Shown: positions 8,652 through 18,214, counted from the stretch's first letter. The stretch: DNA of 64,000 nucleotides from Saccharicrinis sp963677655 (GCA_963677655.1 OY782088.1), one strand, 5' to 3'. Program-made: numbers and translations. The notes: generated by a model from the letters alone, not told the origin.

Positions 8652-8679
8652 TTGAAGGTAAAATATTTACTTACCTTTG
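8652..8679 (+). promoter_or_regulatory. Promoter of ribBA
   Basis: TTG at 8652-8654 and TACCTTTG at 8672-8679 with a 17-bp spacer match the Bacteroidota consensus. It lies 34 bp upstream of the ribBA start. The 92-bp gap is too short for an FMN riboswitch, and none of its conserved blocks is present. Confidence 0.75.
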
Positions 8680-8713
8680 CACACCATTTATATAACACTA
8701 TTTTAAGTTAGTC

Positions 8714-9964
8714 ATGAGCGATCAATCATATAAATTGAATACAATAGAAGAGGCAATAGATGCTATAAAAAAGGGAGAATTGATCATTGTTATTGATGAT
8801 GAAGACAGAGAAAACGAAGGTGATTTTATTGCTGCAGGTGAGTTAATTACTCCTGAAAAAATAAACTTCATGGCTACTCATGGACGTGGACTGATTTGCG
8901 CCCCAATTACAGAAAAGAGATGTGATGAATTGCAATTGGAGTTAATGGTTGGAAGAAATACTGCATTGCATGCCACTCCGTTTACAGTTTCTGTTGATTT
9001 AATAGGTCATGGATGTACTACCGGTATTTCTGCATCAGACCGGGCAAAAACCATTTTAGCACTTTGTGATAAAAATACTACTCCTGAAGAACTAGGAAGA
9101 CCCGGACATATTTTTCCTTTAAAAGCAAAGGACAGAGGAGTACTTAGAAGAGCAGGACATACTGAGGCAGCTATAGATCTTGCAAGATTAGCAGGATTAG
9201 CACCTGTAGGTGTATTAATTGAGATCATGAATGAAGATGGTACAATGGCAAGATTACCTGAATTGATAAAAATTGCTGAAAAATTTGACCTCAAAATCAT
9301 TACAATAAAAGATCTTATTGCTTATCGCCTTAAAAAAGAAAGTTTAGTTATTAAAGGTGTAAAAGTAAATATGCCTACAGAATATGGTAACTTCCAATTT
9401 ATTCCATTCAAACAAAAATCAAATGGCCTGGAACATATGGCTCTTATTAAGGGAGAATGGGATGAAGACGAATCTATATTGGTAAGAGTACACTCTTCTT
9501 GTGCAACAGGAGATATTTTCCATTCGAAAAGATGTGAATGTGGAGAACAGTTACATAAAGCAATGCAAACCATCGAAAAAGAAGGTAAAGGTGTTATTGT
9601 TTATATGAATCAAGAAGGACGAGGCATTGGTTTAATGAGTAAAATTGAAGCATACAAGCTTCAGGAACAAGGACTTGACACAGTAGATGCAAACATTGAG
9701 TTAGGTTACGATGCTGATGAAAGAGACTACGGTGTAGGTGCTACAATACTTAGAGAACTTGGCGTGAAAAAAATGCGTTTAATGACAAACAATCCGGTCA
9801 AACGTATTGGTTTAGAGGGCTATGGACTTGAAATTACTGAAAACGTTACTATTGAAATAGAACCGAATAAGCATAACGAGTTTTATATGCATACTAAAAA
9901 AGAAAAAATGGGACACGATTTACAATTTTTCAAGTATAACAAACAAGAAAAAGACAATCAATAA
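8714..9964 (+). CDS. ribBA: Bifunctional 3,4-dihydroxy-2-butanone 4-phosphate synthase / GTP cyclohydrolase II
   Basis: The product has 416 residues and starts both branches of riboflavin synthesis. The N-terminal RibB domain (about 5-205) carries DDEDRENEGDF (residues 28-38), the acidic metal/substrate loop, and RPGHIFPL and HTEAAIDLA. The C-terminal RibA domain (about 207-405) has the zinc cysteines in SSCATGDIFHSKRCECG and the catalytic YMNQEGRGIGL. Both sets of key residues are intact, so both activities are expected. The gene stands alone between a promoter and a terminator. Confidence 0.97.
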   Translation: MSDQSYKLNTIEEAIDAIKKGELIIVIDDEDRENEGDFIAAGELITPEKINFMATHGRGLICAPITEKRCDELQLELMVGRNTALHATPFTVSVDLIGHGCTTGISASDRAKTILALCDKNTTPEELGRPGHIFPLKAKDRGVLRRAGHTEAAIDLARLAGLAPVGVLIEIMNEDGTMARLPELIKIAEKFDLKIITIKDLIAYRLKKESLVIKGVKVNMPTEYGNFQFIPFKQKSNGLEHMALIKGEWDEDESILVRVHSSCATGDIFHSKRCECGEQLHKAMQTIEKEGKGVIVYMNQEGRGIGLMSKIEAYKLQEQGLDTVDANIELGYDADERDYGVGATILRELGVKKMRLMTNNPVKRIGLEGYGLEITENVTIEIEPNKHNEFYMHTKKEKMGHDLQFFKYNKQEKDNQ

Positions 9965-9969
9965 TATTT

Positions 9970-10002
9970 TAAAAGCTGTCGAATTTCGACAGCTTTTTTT
10001 TT
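9970..10002 (+). terminator. Intrinsic terminator of ribBA
   Basis: The hairpin AAAAGCTGTCGAA / TTCGACAGCTTTT is followed by a T run, about 10 bp after the ribBA stop. Its symmetry also allows use by the convergent anmK gene. Confidence 0.85.
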
Positions 10003-10045
10003 GCTTTTATTTATATCATAAGATTATCTTAATCAGCAACCAGTA

Positions 10046-11110
10046 TTAAGGCAAATAAATACATCCACCAGAATTATCTTTACTGGCTCCTGTAACACTC
10101 TTCAAGCAATTTATCTCTTGTTCATTTCTTAAAACTCCTAAAAAAGCAAATATTAGTGCTTCTTTATAATCCACTATTGTACGCTCAGGAACTATAAGGC
10201 TTGCATCACATTTTTTCTGAATAAGCTCTAGTAAAAACTCATTGTATGCACCTCCCCCTGTGAAGAGCACTTTTTTAAATCTTAAATTCTTAATGATATT
10301 TGCTATTTGTTCAGAGAAATGCGCATAACAAGTTGTAATTTTATCGTTTATTGATATTTCATATTTATCAAGTACAGGCCCAAACTCTTGCTCTACCCAT
10401 TCTCTGGCTAATGATTTCGGGCCTCCTTGTTCATAAAAAGACAATTGATTTAGTTGGTTTAACAAGGCTTGATTTACTACACCTAATCTACCTTGTTTTC
10501 CTTTATCATCATATGACGTATTAAAATACGTTTCCATAAGCTGATTTAAGACAAAATTAACCGGACAAATATCATAAGCCGCCCGTATTGATTTTTCATT
10601 ATATGAAATATTGGCAAATCCTCCAATATTAATACATGCATCATAATCCGAAAAAAGTAATTTGTCACCTATAGGTACCAAGGGGGCACCTTGTCCACCT
10701 AAAGCAATATCCAATGTTCTGAAGTCAGATATTGTTTGCATCCCACTTTCAGCAGCAATATATGCTCCACTACCAATTTGAAAGGTTATATCTTCCTCTG
10801 GTTTATGAAATACAGTGTGCCCATGTGAAGCTATAAAATCAACATCCTGTATTCCTTCCTTAAATCCCTTTATCGAACGTCCTATAAATGCTCCATATTT
10901 TCTATGCAATTGAATAAAATCCAAGGCATTTAAATTTTGAGCACTCTCCAGTATTATCTTCCATTCGTCAGGATATTCTATAGTAACTGCTTTTTCAATA
11001 TTAAATAACCATTTACCATTTTCTAAAATAAAAGAACATAAAGCAACATCTAATCCATCCAACGATGTTCCACTCATAACTCCAATAACCTTATATTTCT
11101 TAGTTTGCAT
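10046..11110 (-). CDS. anmK: Anhydro-N-acetylmuramic acid kinase
   Basis: The product has 354 residues. It converts 1,6-anhydro-MurNAc plus ATP to MurNAc-6-phosphate in cytosolic cell-wall recycling. The N-terminal phosphate loop GVMSGTSLDGLDVAL (about 10-24) is diagnostic. SHGHTVFHKP and the catalytic-region FRTLDIALGGQGAPLVPIGD follow, and a second nucleotide-binding glycine loop, FTGGGAYNEFLLELI, lies near residue 285. Length and motifs are normal. It is divergent from the gene at 11221. Confidence 0.96.
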   Translation of the reverse strand: MQTKKYKVIGVMSGTSLDGLDVALCSFILENGKWLFNIEKAVTIEYPDEWKIILESAQNLNALDFIQLHRKYGAFIGRSIKGFKEGIQDVDFIASHGHTVFHKPEEDITFQIGSGAYIAAESGMQTISDFRTLDIALGGQGAPLVPIGDKLLFSDYDACINIGGFANISYNEKSIRAAYDICPVNFVLNQLMETYFNTSYDDKGKQGRLGVVNQALLNQLNQLSFYEQGGPKSLAREWVEQEFGPVLDKYEISINDKITTCYAHFSEQIANIIKNLRFKKVLFTGGGAYNEFLLELIQKKCDASLIVPERTIVDYKEALIFAFLGVLRNEQEINCLKSVTGASKDNSGGCIYLP

Positions 11111-11220
11111 AATTACGTTAAATTGAAAATGAATTAAATTGATGATTAATATTGTACTTGGTCTGACAAATTATTCATAATTTAGGTCAATAGTTATTAA
11201 TCCAATTCAAATATACAATT

Positions 11221-12207
11221 ATGCCCGATTTATCAACGTCATATATGGGGTTAAAACTAAATAGCCCAATTATAGCATCAAGTTCAGGTTTAACGAATTC
11301 ATTGCAGGATATCATTGAACTTGAAAAAAATGGAGCTGGTGCTGTAGTTTTAAAATCACTTTTCGAAGAAGAGATAGTTAAAGAAATGGAGCATGAACTT
11401 AATAAGATGCATTCGGAAAATTATCTTTATCCGGAAACAATGGAGTTTTATGAAGATTATGATGTAGAAGATACTCTAACCAGTTATCTTAAACTGATTG
11501 ACGATTGCAAAAAAAATGTTTCCATACCAATTATTGCAAGTATTCACTGTATCAGCTCTCACAATTGGCCTTATTTTGCCAAATCGCTGGAGGATGCAGG
11601 CGCTGACGCATTGGAACTTAACATTAGCTTATTACCTTCTGATCCCGATGCACTAAGTGCTGAAAACGAAAAAATACTGTTTGATATTATTAAAACTGTA
11701 AAGCATGAGGTTTCAATACCTATATCTGTAAAAATAAGTAGCTATTTTACAAATCTGGGCGGTATAATTGCTCAAATATCAAGAACAGGAGTTGATGGCA
11801 TCGTAATGTTTAATAGATATTACTCTAGCGATATTGATATTGATACATTTGATATTATTCCAGCACCATTATTTACAAATCCTAATGACTACGTATTACC
11901 ATTAAGATGGATTTCTATCATGTATGAAAGAGTTGAATGTGATCTCGCTGCGTCAACCGGTGTACATGATGGAAATACACTAATTAAAATGATTTTAGGT
12001 GGGGCTTCAGCTGTTCAGGTTGCTTCTACTCTTTATAAAAATGGTTTTGCACAGATACCAATAATGCTAAATGACCTTAAAAATTGGATGGAGCAAAAAG
12101 ATTTTTCAAATATTAAACAAATTAAGGGAATGTTAAGTCAAACTAAATCAATAAATCCTGCAGGATATCTTAGAATTCAGTTTATGAAACACTTTTCTGA
12201 AAAGTAA
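11221..12207 (+). CDS. Dihydroorotate dehydrogenase-like flavoprotein
   Basis: The product has 328 residues and a TIM-barrel DHODH fold. The start DLSTSYMGLKLNSPIIASSSGLTNS is the class 1 PyrD-like FMN-binding first strand. ALELNIS and KISSYFTNLG correspond to FMN/substrate strands, and STGVHDGNTLIKMILGGASAVQVAS to the phosphate-binding end. The class 1 catalytic-loop Cys and NxPN sequence is not evident, so pyrimidine synthesis is not assured. Such paralogs are usually annotated dihydroorotate-dehydrogenase-like with unknown substrate. The gene stands alone. Confidence 0.85.
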   Translation: MPDLSTSYMGLKLNSPIIASSSGLTNSLQDIIELEKNGAGAVVLKSLFEEEIVKEMEHELNKMHSENYLYPETMEFYEDYDVEDTLTSYLKLIDDCKKNVSIPIIASIHCISSHNWPYFAKSLEDAGADALELNISLLPSDPDALSAENEKILFDIIKTVKHEVSIPISVKISSYFTNLGGIIAQISRTGVDGIVMFNRYYSSDIDIDTFDIIPAPLFTNPNDYVLPLRWISIMYERVECDLAASTGVHDGNTLIKMILGGASAVQVASTLYKNGFAQIPIMLNDLKNWMEQKDFSNIKQIKGMLSQTKSINPAGYLRIQFMKHFSEK

Positions 12208-12326
12208 TTTAATTAATATTTAATTGTAAGTGAATACTATTCATGAAATCATCATCATAATTTAGCCTATTTACATATCACTTAGCATCAAACAATTAAA
12301 TTACTCAACAAACTATTATAAAAGAT

Positions 12327-12364
12327 AAAAAAGACCTTTAAATAATTATTTAAAGGTCTTTTTT
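12327..12364. terminator. Perfect palindromic terminator
   Basis: AAAAAGACCTTTAAATAA and its inverse TTATTTAAAGGTCTTTTT form a long perfect hairpin ending in T6. It lies 120 bp after the gene ending at 12207. Its right edge runs into TATCTTTG (12364-12371), a -7 element for the next gene, so terminator and promoter abut. Confidence 0.75.
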
Positions 12365-12386
12365 ATCTTTGTAGAAATTGTATCTC

Positions 12387-12575
12387 ATGAATTATATTGA
12401 TGATTATTACACTCCGGAACCACTTAAAGAAGGTATTGATTATATAATGGATCCAAGGGGTTTTAGAGTTATGACTAAAGCATATCTTACCAAACGAGGA
12501 TATTGTTGTGGAAATGGATGCAAAAACTGTCCTTATTTCCCTAAGCATCAAAAAGGAAACAGAAACCTAGAATAG
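12387..12575 (+). CDS. DUF5522-type small cysteine-rich protein
   Basis: The product has 62 residues from the ATG at 12387; an upstream in-frame TTG at 12378 lies too close to the -7 box TATCTTTG (12364-12371) to be needed. It begins MNYIDDYYTPEPLKEGIDY, then GFRVMTKAYLTKRGYCCGNGCKNCPYFP. The CCxxxCxxCPY cysteine cluster suggests a metal site. The family is small and conserved in Bacteroidota and other bacteria, with no known function. It sits 14 bp upstream of fmt, so the two are probably cotranscribed. Confidence 0.85.
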   Translation: MNYIDDYYTPEPLKEGIDYIMDPRGFRVMTKAYLTKRGYCCGNGCKNCPYFPKHQKGNRNLE

Positions 12576-12589
12576 ATAATAATTTACAA

Positions 12590-13561
12590 ATGATAAAAAA
12601 AGAAGATTTAAGAATTGTATTTATGGGGACACCGGATTTTGCGGTAGAGAGCCTTAAAGCTTTAGTTGACAATAAATACAATGTTGTTGGTGTAGTAACT
12701 GTTCCTGACAAACCTGCAGGAAGAGGACAAAAAATTAAAACTTCTCCAGTAAAAGACTTTGCCGTTGAGGCAGGTATAAAAGTTTTACAACCTGAAAAAT
12801 TAAGAAATGAGGAGTTTTTAGCTGAACTAAAAAGCTTAAATGCCCACTTACAAATTATTGTTGCTTTTCGTATGCTTCCTGAGGTGGTATGGAATATGCC
12901 TCCAATGGGATCTTTTAATCTTCATGGATCACTTTTACCTCAATACAGAGGAGCAGCTCCAATTAATTGGGCTGTAATTAATGGAGATAAGGAAACCGGT
13001 GTAACAACATTCTTTTTAAAGCATGAAATAGATACTGGTAATATCATTGACCAAAAAAGAATGCCTATTGAGTTAACTGACACTGCTGGTACTGTTCATG
13101 ATAAAATGATGGTATTAGGTGCTGATTTAGTACTTGAGACAGTAGAAAACATATGCAATGACAATATTAACCCAATATCGCAAGAACAATTTATAAAAGA
13201 AGATTTAGTTCTAAATTCTGCTCCTAAAATTTTTAAAGAGGACTGTAAAATTGATTGGACTCAGGATGTAGAGGTTACATACAACAAAATAAGAGGATTG
13301 AGTCCATATCCTGCAGCATGGACAGAAATTGTAGATTCTAATTCAAAAAAATTAGGTCTTAAAATATTTGAAACAGAAATAATAAAAGAGAAAACTCTTT
13401 CTTCCGGACAAATTGAAAGTGATGGTAAAAGCACTATTTTTATTGGTTGTAAAAATGGTAGCTTAAAAATTAACACTCTTCAACTAGCAGGTAAAAAAAG
13501 AATGACTGCAAAGGAATTCCTAAATGGTTTTAAAAATTTGCAAGATTGCCAAGTCATCTAA
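12590..13561 (+). CDS. fmt: Methionyl-tRNA formyltransferase
   Basis: The product has 323 residues and transfers formyl from 10-formyl-THF to Met-tRNA(fMet) for translation initiation. The N-terminal Rossmann catalytic domain opens with RIVFMGTPDFAVESL and has the catalytic loop FNLHGSLLPQYRGAAPINW and the Asp in EIDTGNIID. The C-terminal OB-like tRNA-binding domain starts near residue 215 (YNKIRGLSPYPAAWTE). The length is standard. It follows the small DUF5522 gene by 14 bp. Confidence 0.97.
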   Translation: MIKKEDLRIVFMGTPDFAVESLKALVDNKYNVVGVVTVPDKPAGRGQKIKTSPVKDFAVEAGIKVLQPEKLRNEEFLAELKSLNAHLQIIVAFRMLPEVVWNMPPMGSFNLHGSLLPQYRGAAPINWAVINGDKETGVTTFFLKHEIDTGNIIDQKRMPIELTDTAGTVHDKMMVLGADLVLETVENICNDNINPISQEQFIKEDLVLNSAPKIFKEDCKIDWTQDVEVTYNKIRGLSPYPAAWTEIVDSNSKKLGLKIFETEIIKEKTLSSGQIESDGKSTIFIGCKNGSLKINTLQLAGKKRMTAKEFLNGFKNLQDCQVI

Positions 13562-13580
13562 AATACTTACATCTTTAATT

Positions 13581-13608
13581 ACAGGGATTGTTTTAGTCCC
13601 TGTTTTAT
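13581..13608. terminator. Intrinsic terminator between convergent genes
   Basis: Arms ACAGGGA and TCCCTGT surround an 8-9-nt loop and are followed by T-rich sequence. It lies between fmt (+) and the convergent gene ending at 13605 and probably serves fmt. Confidence 0.6.
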
Positions 13609-15740
13609 TTTACCTTATTCGTTTCAATTTTTAAATTTAAAACAGGAACCTCAATAGCAGATTGCGAAAAATCCATACCTGTAACCTTTTCCAGTTCATC
13701 AATAACAGATTTAACTCTTAACACACTTAAAGCCGGATTTAATGTTTGTTCTTTATTATTATAGCGGTTCAAATCATTTTTAATGTTAGCTGCTGCTTGT
13801 GATAATTTTGTAGAACCGGCATCAGTATATCCCTTGATAGAAATAGAGAATTTATTATCACATTTAATGATTAATAAGTCAACTCGTCTTGCGTTAACAT
13901 ACCTGGAATGATCTTTTTTAGCAGCATAATTCAATCTATCTTTTGCAATATTATTATGGATTACAGTATCTACTCCCATCGCAATAAATGATGTTTCAAA
14001 TCGAAAATCAGACTTTTCATATTGTTTAGCTAAATCATTTAACAACTCAACATCACTTTCTTTAAATAAACTTCTAACTTCATATCCATCAGGCTCAAAA
14101 TAAAAAGATTTTGTCAACAGCGTATCCTGCTGCGAAATAACAGTATCTTTTCCTTTAACCTCATCAACTCCACCAGTAACATTTATATATAACTGAACTT
14201 CATCTTTTTTATCACTGTAAATAGAATACGATGCAGCCAATAAACGTACATTTATACTCTCTTCTTCAGAACTATCATTATACAATATAAAATCTTGAGT
14301 TTTTGAATTAAATACAGTGCCATCTGAAAACATAAATACAGAATCTTTAAGTTGCCAACCTTGAATATTATTCCCTAATACTGAATTCATTTTAACCAAT
14401 TCCTTCTCAGCTTTATCAAGTTTTTGATATTCTAAACTTATCTTATTCTGTAAATTCCTCAAGCGTTCTTCCTTTGCAGACAAATTTTTAAGATTAACAT
14501 CATTCTTACTAATTCTTTGTTGAATAGCAATTTGATTAGGATTCTCCAATGCTTTAATAGAATCTATTTCGTCATTAATTAAATCAATCTGATTTTCAAT
14601 TTTATCTTTTATGTTACTTTCTCTTTGATATACAGGCAGTAATCCACCTTCTTTATTAAGGTCTTTAATAATCCTATCGATCTTACGCGCTTTAAACTCT
14701 TCTAAAACATCAAAATAAGAAGTTCCTTCTGTCCATTTAGAATCTGGAGAGAATTCTTGACCACCATACAATAAATAAGATTTATCACCTCTCTCGATAA
14801 CTATTAAAGGCTTCTTAGCCCAATCCATTCCCCATAATGATAAGTGTAACAGAGTAGGTTCGTCTGAAAGAAGTTTAATCTTGGTTTCTGTTGTAGATTC
14901 CAGTTCTAACTCACCTCTTTTTATACCAAGTTTATAAGTAAACAAGCCTATTCCTTTTCCAGTTCCTGTATCTATATGTTTATCATTTACATCTTCAAAT
15001 TCACCTAATAAACCTGTTGAACCACTTCCCTCTCCTACTGCTAATAACTTTCCTGTAAAAAATATTTCACGATCGGATAATAATTTAAAATACGTTTCTG
15101 AGTTTTCCTTGACTATTTTATTGATAAGATCAAACCATCTTTCAAAAAATTGTCTTTGAAGAGAAGGACTTACCTTTTTTATTTTAGCAAAGACATCTGA
15201 TTTTCGTTTAAAGTTTAAACTTGGATTAATAAGAGTGTAAAAATCAGATTGGTATTTGGATTTCAATTCATTTCCTGACCTCATTATTGAAGGCAAAAAC
15301 TTTATGGCTTCATCATGAATATACTTCGCCATAGAGTCATTTGAGAACATAGGATTTTCCTGATAGCCGGATTTAATATTTGAATAGATTTCCCAAAGAG
15401 TGAGTTTAACAGCAGCCTCCGCTAATACTCCGGGAGATGCAGAACGTACACCCACCCAATCAACAACAAGACATTCCGGTTGAAATACAATACTATGTTC
15501 TATTGAGTCCCACAAAGAGACTTCATATTTAATTTGTTCCTTTTTAGATAAATAGGACCAATCAAATTTTGGCTGAAATTTTCCTTTATATTGAAAATAC
15601 TGGCCAAGATTATTATTTAAACAAGGAGATTTCTTAACTACCTTATACAACCATGCTTTTTGCTGATTGGTAAAATCCTGGCTATAAATTTCTGGTACAA
15701 TACAAAATATTAAAACAATTAGCAATCGCCAGGCAATCAT
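13605..15740 (-). CDS. Large exported protein of unknown function with central coiled coil and OmpA-like C-terminal region
   Basis: The product has 711 residues. A signal peptide spans about 1-20 (hydrophobic LLIVLIFCIV, then IYSQ), so it is exported. The first 370 residues match no family I recognise. Residues about 380-470 are heptad-rich and charged (NQIDLINDEIDSIKAL, QNKISLEYQKLDKAEKEL), a likely coiled coil. The C-terminal third (about 570-690) has YEVRSLFKESDVELLNDLAKQYE and later ISIKGYTDAGSTKLSQAAA, reminiscent of an OmpA peptidoglycan-binding fold but divergent. It overlaps the glucosaminidase gene by 4 bases, so both are translated from one mRNA and likely share a cell-wall role. 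Confidence 0.8.
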   Translation of the reverse strand: MIAWRLLIVLIFCIVPEIYSQDFTNQQKAWLYKVVKKSPCLNNNLGQYFQYKGKFQPKFDWSYLSKKEQIKYEVSLWDSIEHSIVFQPECLVVDWVGVRSASPGVLAEAAVKLTLWEIYSNIKSGYQENPMFSNDSMAKYIHDEAIKFLPSIMRSGNELKSKYQSDFYTLINPSLNFKRKSDVFAKIKKVSPSLQRQFFERWFDLINKIVKENSETYFKLLSDREIFFTGKLLAVGEGSGSTGLLGEFEDVNDKHIDTGTGKGIGLFTYKLGIKRGELELESTTETKIKLLSDEPTLLHLSLWGMDWAKKPLIVIERGDKSYLLYGGQEFSPDSKWTEGTSYFDVLEEFKARKIDRIIKDLNKEGGLLPVYQRESNIKDKIENQIDLINDEIDSIKALENPNQIAIQQRISKNDVNLKNLSAKEERLRNLQNKISLEYQKLDKAEKELVKMNSVLGNNIQGWQLKDSVFMFSDGTVFNSKTQDFILYNDSSEEESINVRLLAASYSIYSDKKDEVQLYINVTGGVDEVKGKDTVISQQDTLLTKSFYFEPDGYEVRSLFKESDVELLNDLAKQYEKSDFRFETSFIAMGVDTVIHNNIAKDRLNYAAKKDHSRYVNARRVDLLIIKCDNKFSISIKGYTDAGSTKLSQAAANIKNDLNRYNNKEQTLNPALSVLRVKSVIDELEKVTGMDFSQSAIEVPVLNLKIETNKVK

Positions 15741-16693
15741 GCTTTTCTTCTCTTTCTGAGCTGAATTAATTGCCCTTCTTTAACTTTATCACTTTTACTT
15801 AGATTATTATACCTATATAATCTACTTAATTTAACGCCATATTTTTGAGAAATATATTGAAGTGATTCACCTGATTTCACTCTGTGAACGCTATGCTTAC
15901 GATGAGCTTTTTTTCTTTTGGGTTGAACATACAAATACCTGTATTCACTAATATTTGCATTATCATCCAAATCGTTATAGGCATAAATTTCCCACTTCTT
16001 TAAACCAAATTCACTACATATATCATCAAATGAATCCTGCTCCTGAACTGTGACATATTTTATACCATTATTAAGACCTAACTTATGCGAAGCAAATGCC
16101 TCAACAGTAAAATTATCTACTCTTCGTCTTGATGAAGCAGAAGCCCCATATGTATTAGAATTATTATTTGATTTTTTTGCAACAACTACATTTCCATTAT
16201 CATAACGATGCAAATTATTAACTTCAATAATTTCTATCAGACGTTTGGCATATTTAGGATCAGTTGCATATCCAGCTTTTTTTAATCCATGTGCCCAACC
16301 TTTATAATCTGTTGGTTTAAGAAAGAATAAAGAAGCATACCTTTGTTTTGAAGCTAAAAAATCTGAATGATCCAGATATGATTCATATACATTTTTATAT
16401 TTTCTAAAACACTCGCCTTTACTATCATCATCATGATAAACACGTTTTCCATCCCAATCATTATGACATTTTATTCCAAAATGATTATTTGACTTTAGTG
16501 CTAAAGTTGAATTTCCATTACCGGATTCCAACATCCCTTGAGCAAGCGTAATACTTGCCGGAATACCAGTTCTTTTCATCTCTTTAACAGCTAATTCTGC
16601 ATATTTTTCAACATAATCTTCTCTAGAATAATTTTGAGCATTTAACTGAGATACAGAAATAAAAATTACAATTAGAATAACGAAAACTTTCAT
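15737..16693 (-). CDS. Exported glucosaminidase (FlgJ-like) with LysM repeats
   Basis: The product has 318 residues: a signal peptide (1-19), then an endo-beta-N-acetylglucosaminidase domain about 25-165 with GIPASITLAQGMLESGNGNS, in which the E of LESG is the expected catalytic acid, and NNHFGIKCH. The C-terminal part has two LysM-like segments, about 215-260 (KYVTVQEQDSFDDICSEF) and 268-314 (HRVKSGESLQYISQKYGV), which bind peptidoglycan. It cleaves glycan strands in the periplasm. It is the first gene of a two-gene operon, and its stop overlaps the start of the next gene. Confidence 0.93.
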   Translation of the reverse strand: MKVFVILIVIFISVSQLNAQNYSREDYVEKYAELAVKEMKRTGIPASITLAQGMLESGNGNSTLALKSNNHFGIKCHNDWDGKRVYHDDDSKGECFRKYKNVYESYLDHSDFLASKQRYASLFFLKPTDYKGWAHGLKKAGYATDPKYAKRLIEIIEVNNLHRYDNGNVVVAKKSNNNSNTYGASASSRRRVDNFTVEAFASHKLGLNNGIKYVTVQEQDSFDDICSEFGLKKWEIYAYNDLDDNANISEYRYLYVQPKRKKAHRKHSVHRVKSGESLQYISQKYGVKLSRLYRYNNLSKSDKVKEGQLIQLRKRRKA

Positions 16694-16722
16694 AACAACA
16701 TCATCTTTTTTTCAACTGAAGA

Positions 16723-16730
16723 CAAATATA
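16723..16730 (-). promoter_or_regulatory. Probable -7 element of the glucosaminidase operon
   Basis: The complement reads TATATTTG, a perfect TAnnTTTG, 30 bp upstream of the start at 16693. No TTG lies at 17-23 bp. Confidence 0.4.
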
Positions 16731-16921
16731 AAAAAATGGTATAAGATTTCTTTGTATTACAATGAAAACTGATGAATATTGACTATTTAAAACAAAAGTT
16801 TATTTTTACAAGAGAATCAAAAAGGCAAAAGGTAAAAAGGTTAAGTGTTAAAGTTTGACTTACAGCTTTATTAAAGATTGTTTCTTTCAACATTTGACTT
16901 GTTACTAATTTAATAATAGGA

Positions 16922-17404
16922 ATGAAAAACATCGAAATAAAAACTCAGATAACTCAATTTGATCAAATTGCAGAATTACCTACTGATGAACAAGAATTAA
17001 TATTAAAAGCCAGAAAGGCATGCAATAATGCCTATGCTCCTTATTCTGAATTTAAAGTAGGAGTTGCTTTATTGTTAGATAACAGAGAGATTATAACAGG
17101 AACCAATCAGGAAAATGCTGCCTATCCTTCCGGATTGTGTGCTGAAAGAACAGCAATATTCTGGGCCAATTCACAATTTCCGAAAAGTGCAATTATAAAA
17201 ATGGCTATATCTGCAATTAATAAAAGCAATAAAATTCCGGAATTAATTACTCCTTGTGGAGCATGCAGACAAGTTATGGTTGAAACCGAAATCAGATTCA
17301 ACAAAACAATTAAAACAATACTTGATGGAGAAAAGCAAATAGTAACTATTGATAAAGTGACTGATTTGTTGCCCTTATATTTTTATGGTAAAGATTTAAA
17401 ATAA
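16922..17404 (+). CDS. cdd: Cytidine deaminase
   Basis: The product has 160 residues and deaminates cytidine and deoxycytidine to uridine in pyrimidine salvage. The zinc site is complete: CAERTAIF (about residue 73, with catalytic E) and PCGACRQVM (about 111-119). AYAPYSEFKVGVALL is the usual substrate-binding N-terminal block. The protein is somewhat longer than the 130-residue tetrameric class because of an N-terminal extension of about 25 residues. It stands alone and ends at its own terminator. Confidence 0.96.
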   Translation: MKNIEIKTQITQFDQIAELPTDEQELILKARKACNNAYAPYSEFKVGVALLLDNREIITGTNQENAAYPSGLCAERTAIFWANSQFPKSAIIKMAISAINKSNKIPELITPCGACRQVMVETEIRFNKTIKTILDGEKQIVTIDKVTDLLPLYFYGKDLK

Positions 17405-17436
17405 GCTACAAGTTGTGTTTTTAACTTGTAGCTTTA
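17403..17436 (+). terminator. Intrinsic terminator of cdd
   Basis: AAGCTACAAGTT / AACTTGTAGCTT hairpin with a T-rich loop, followed by a short T run; it overlaps the cdd stop codon region. It could also act on the convergent gene ending at 17446. Confidence 0.75.
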
Positions 17437-17445
17437 TTCTTTCAA

Positions 17446-18123
17446 TTACATAACATTAGCAAACTCGTTCCATAGTGTTTCTTCTTTTGGAACGGGAGCT
17501 GTTATTACTATTTTTTCCTTTTTTACCGGATGTATAAATTCAATTTTACGGGCATGCAAATTTATACCTCCTCCTTTTAATGATCTTTGAGCACCATATT
17601 TTAAATCACCTCTTATAGGGCAACCAATTTTTGCCAATTGACATCTAATTTGGTGATGGCGACCTGTTTCAAGATCTACTTCTAATAAATGATAGTTTGC
17701 ACTACTTGAAACCATCTTGTAATTTAAAATAGCTTCTTTGGAGTTCTTTTTAGGTGCGTCATATGCGCTAGATCTGTTTTTTTCCTGATTCTTAATCATA
17801 TAATGCACCAATCTACCCTCATCATTATCAGGTAAATTTTTCACTATTGCCCAGTAGGTTTTCTTTATCTCCTTATCCTGAAACATTTTACTCAATCGAG
17901 TAGCAGCTTTACTTGTTCTGGCAAATATTACTACACCACTAACAGGACGGTCAATTCTATGTACAACTCCTAGATATACATCACCAGGTTTATTATATTT
18001 CTTTTTAATATAATCTTTCACTTTATCACATAAAGCATCATCACCTGTTTTATCTCCTTGTACAATCTCTGAATTACTTTTGTTTACAGCAATAATATGA
18101 TTGTCTTCGTATAATACTTCCAT
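17446..18123 (-). CDS. RluA-family pseudouridine synthase (no S4 domain)
   Basis: The product has 225 residues. It isomerises uridine to pseudouridine in rRNA or tRNA. The catalytic motif is HRIDRPVSGVVIFART (about 56-71), where the D of HRID is the nucleophile. ETGRHHQIRCQLA is the conserved motif III and LHARKIEFIHP comes later. The N-terminal S4 RNA-binding domain of RluC/RluD is missing, as in RluA/TruC-like short forms. The target base cannot be assigned. Confidence 0.93.
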   Translation of the reverse strand: MEVLYEDNHIIAVNKSNSEIVQGDKTGDDALCDKVKDYIKKKYNKPGDVYLGVVHRIDRPVSGVVIFARTSKAATRLSKMFQDKEIKKTYWAIVKNLPDNDEGRLVHYMIKNQEKNRSSAYDAPKKNSKEAILNYKMVSSSANYHLLEVDLETGRHHQIRCQLAKIGCPIRGDLKYGAQRSLKGGGINLHARKIEFIHPVKKEKIVITAPVPKEETLWNEFANVM

Positions 18124-18214
18124 TTCTGTTATTAAAAATTACATTGATCTGTAATACAAACTTTTTATTATTAGTAATTGAATATAGGTTCTACACATAC
18201 CCACTGAAAAGTTA

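Noticed and set aside
8622..8713. FMN riboswitch upstream of ribBA
   Set aside because: The gap is only 92 bp, is taken by a promoter, and has none of the conserved RFN blocks.
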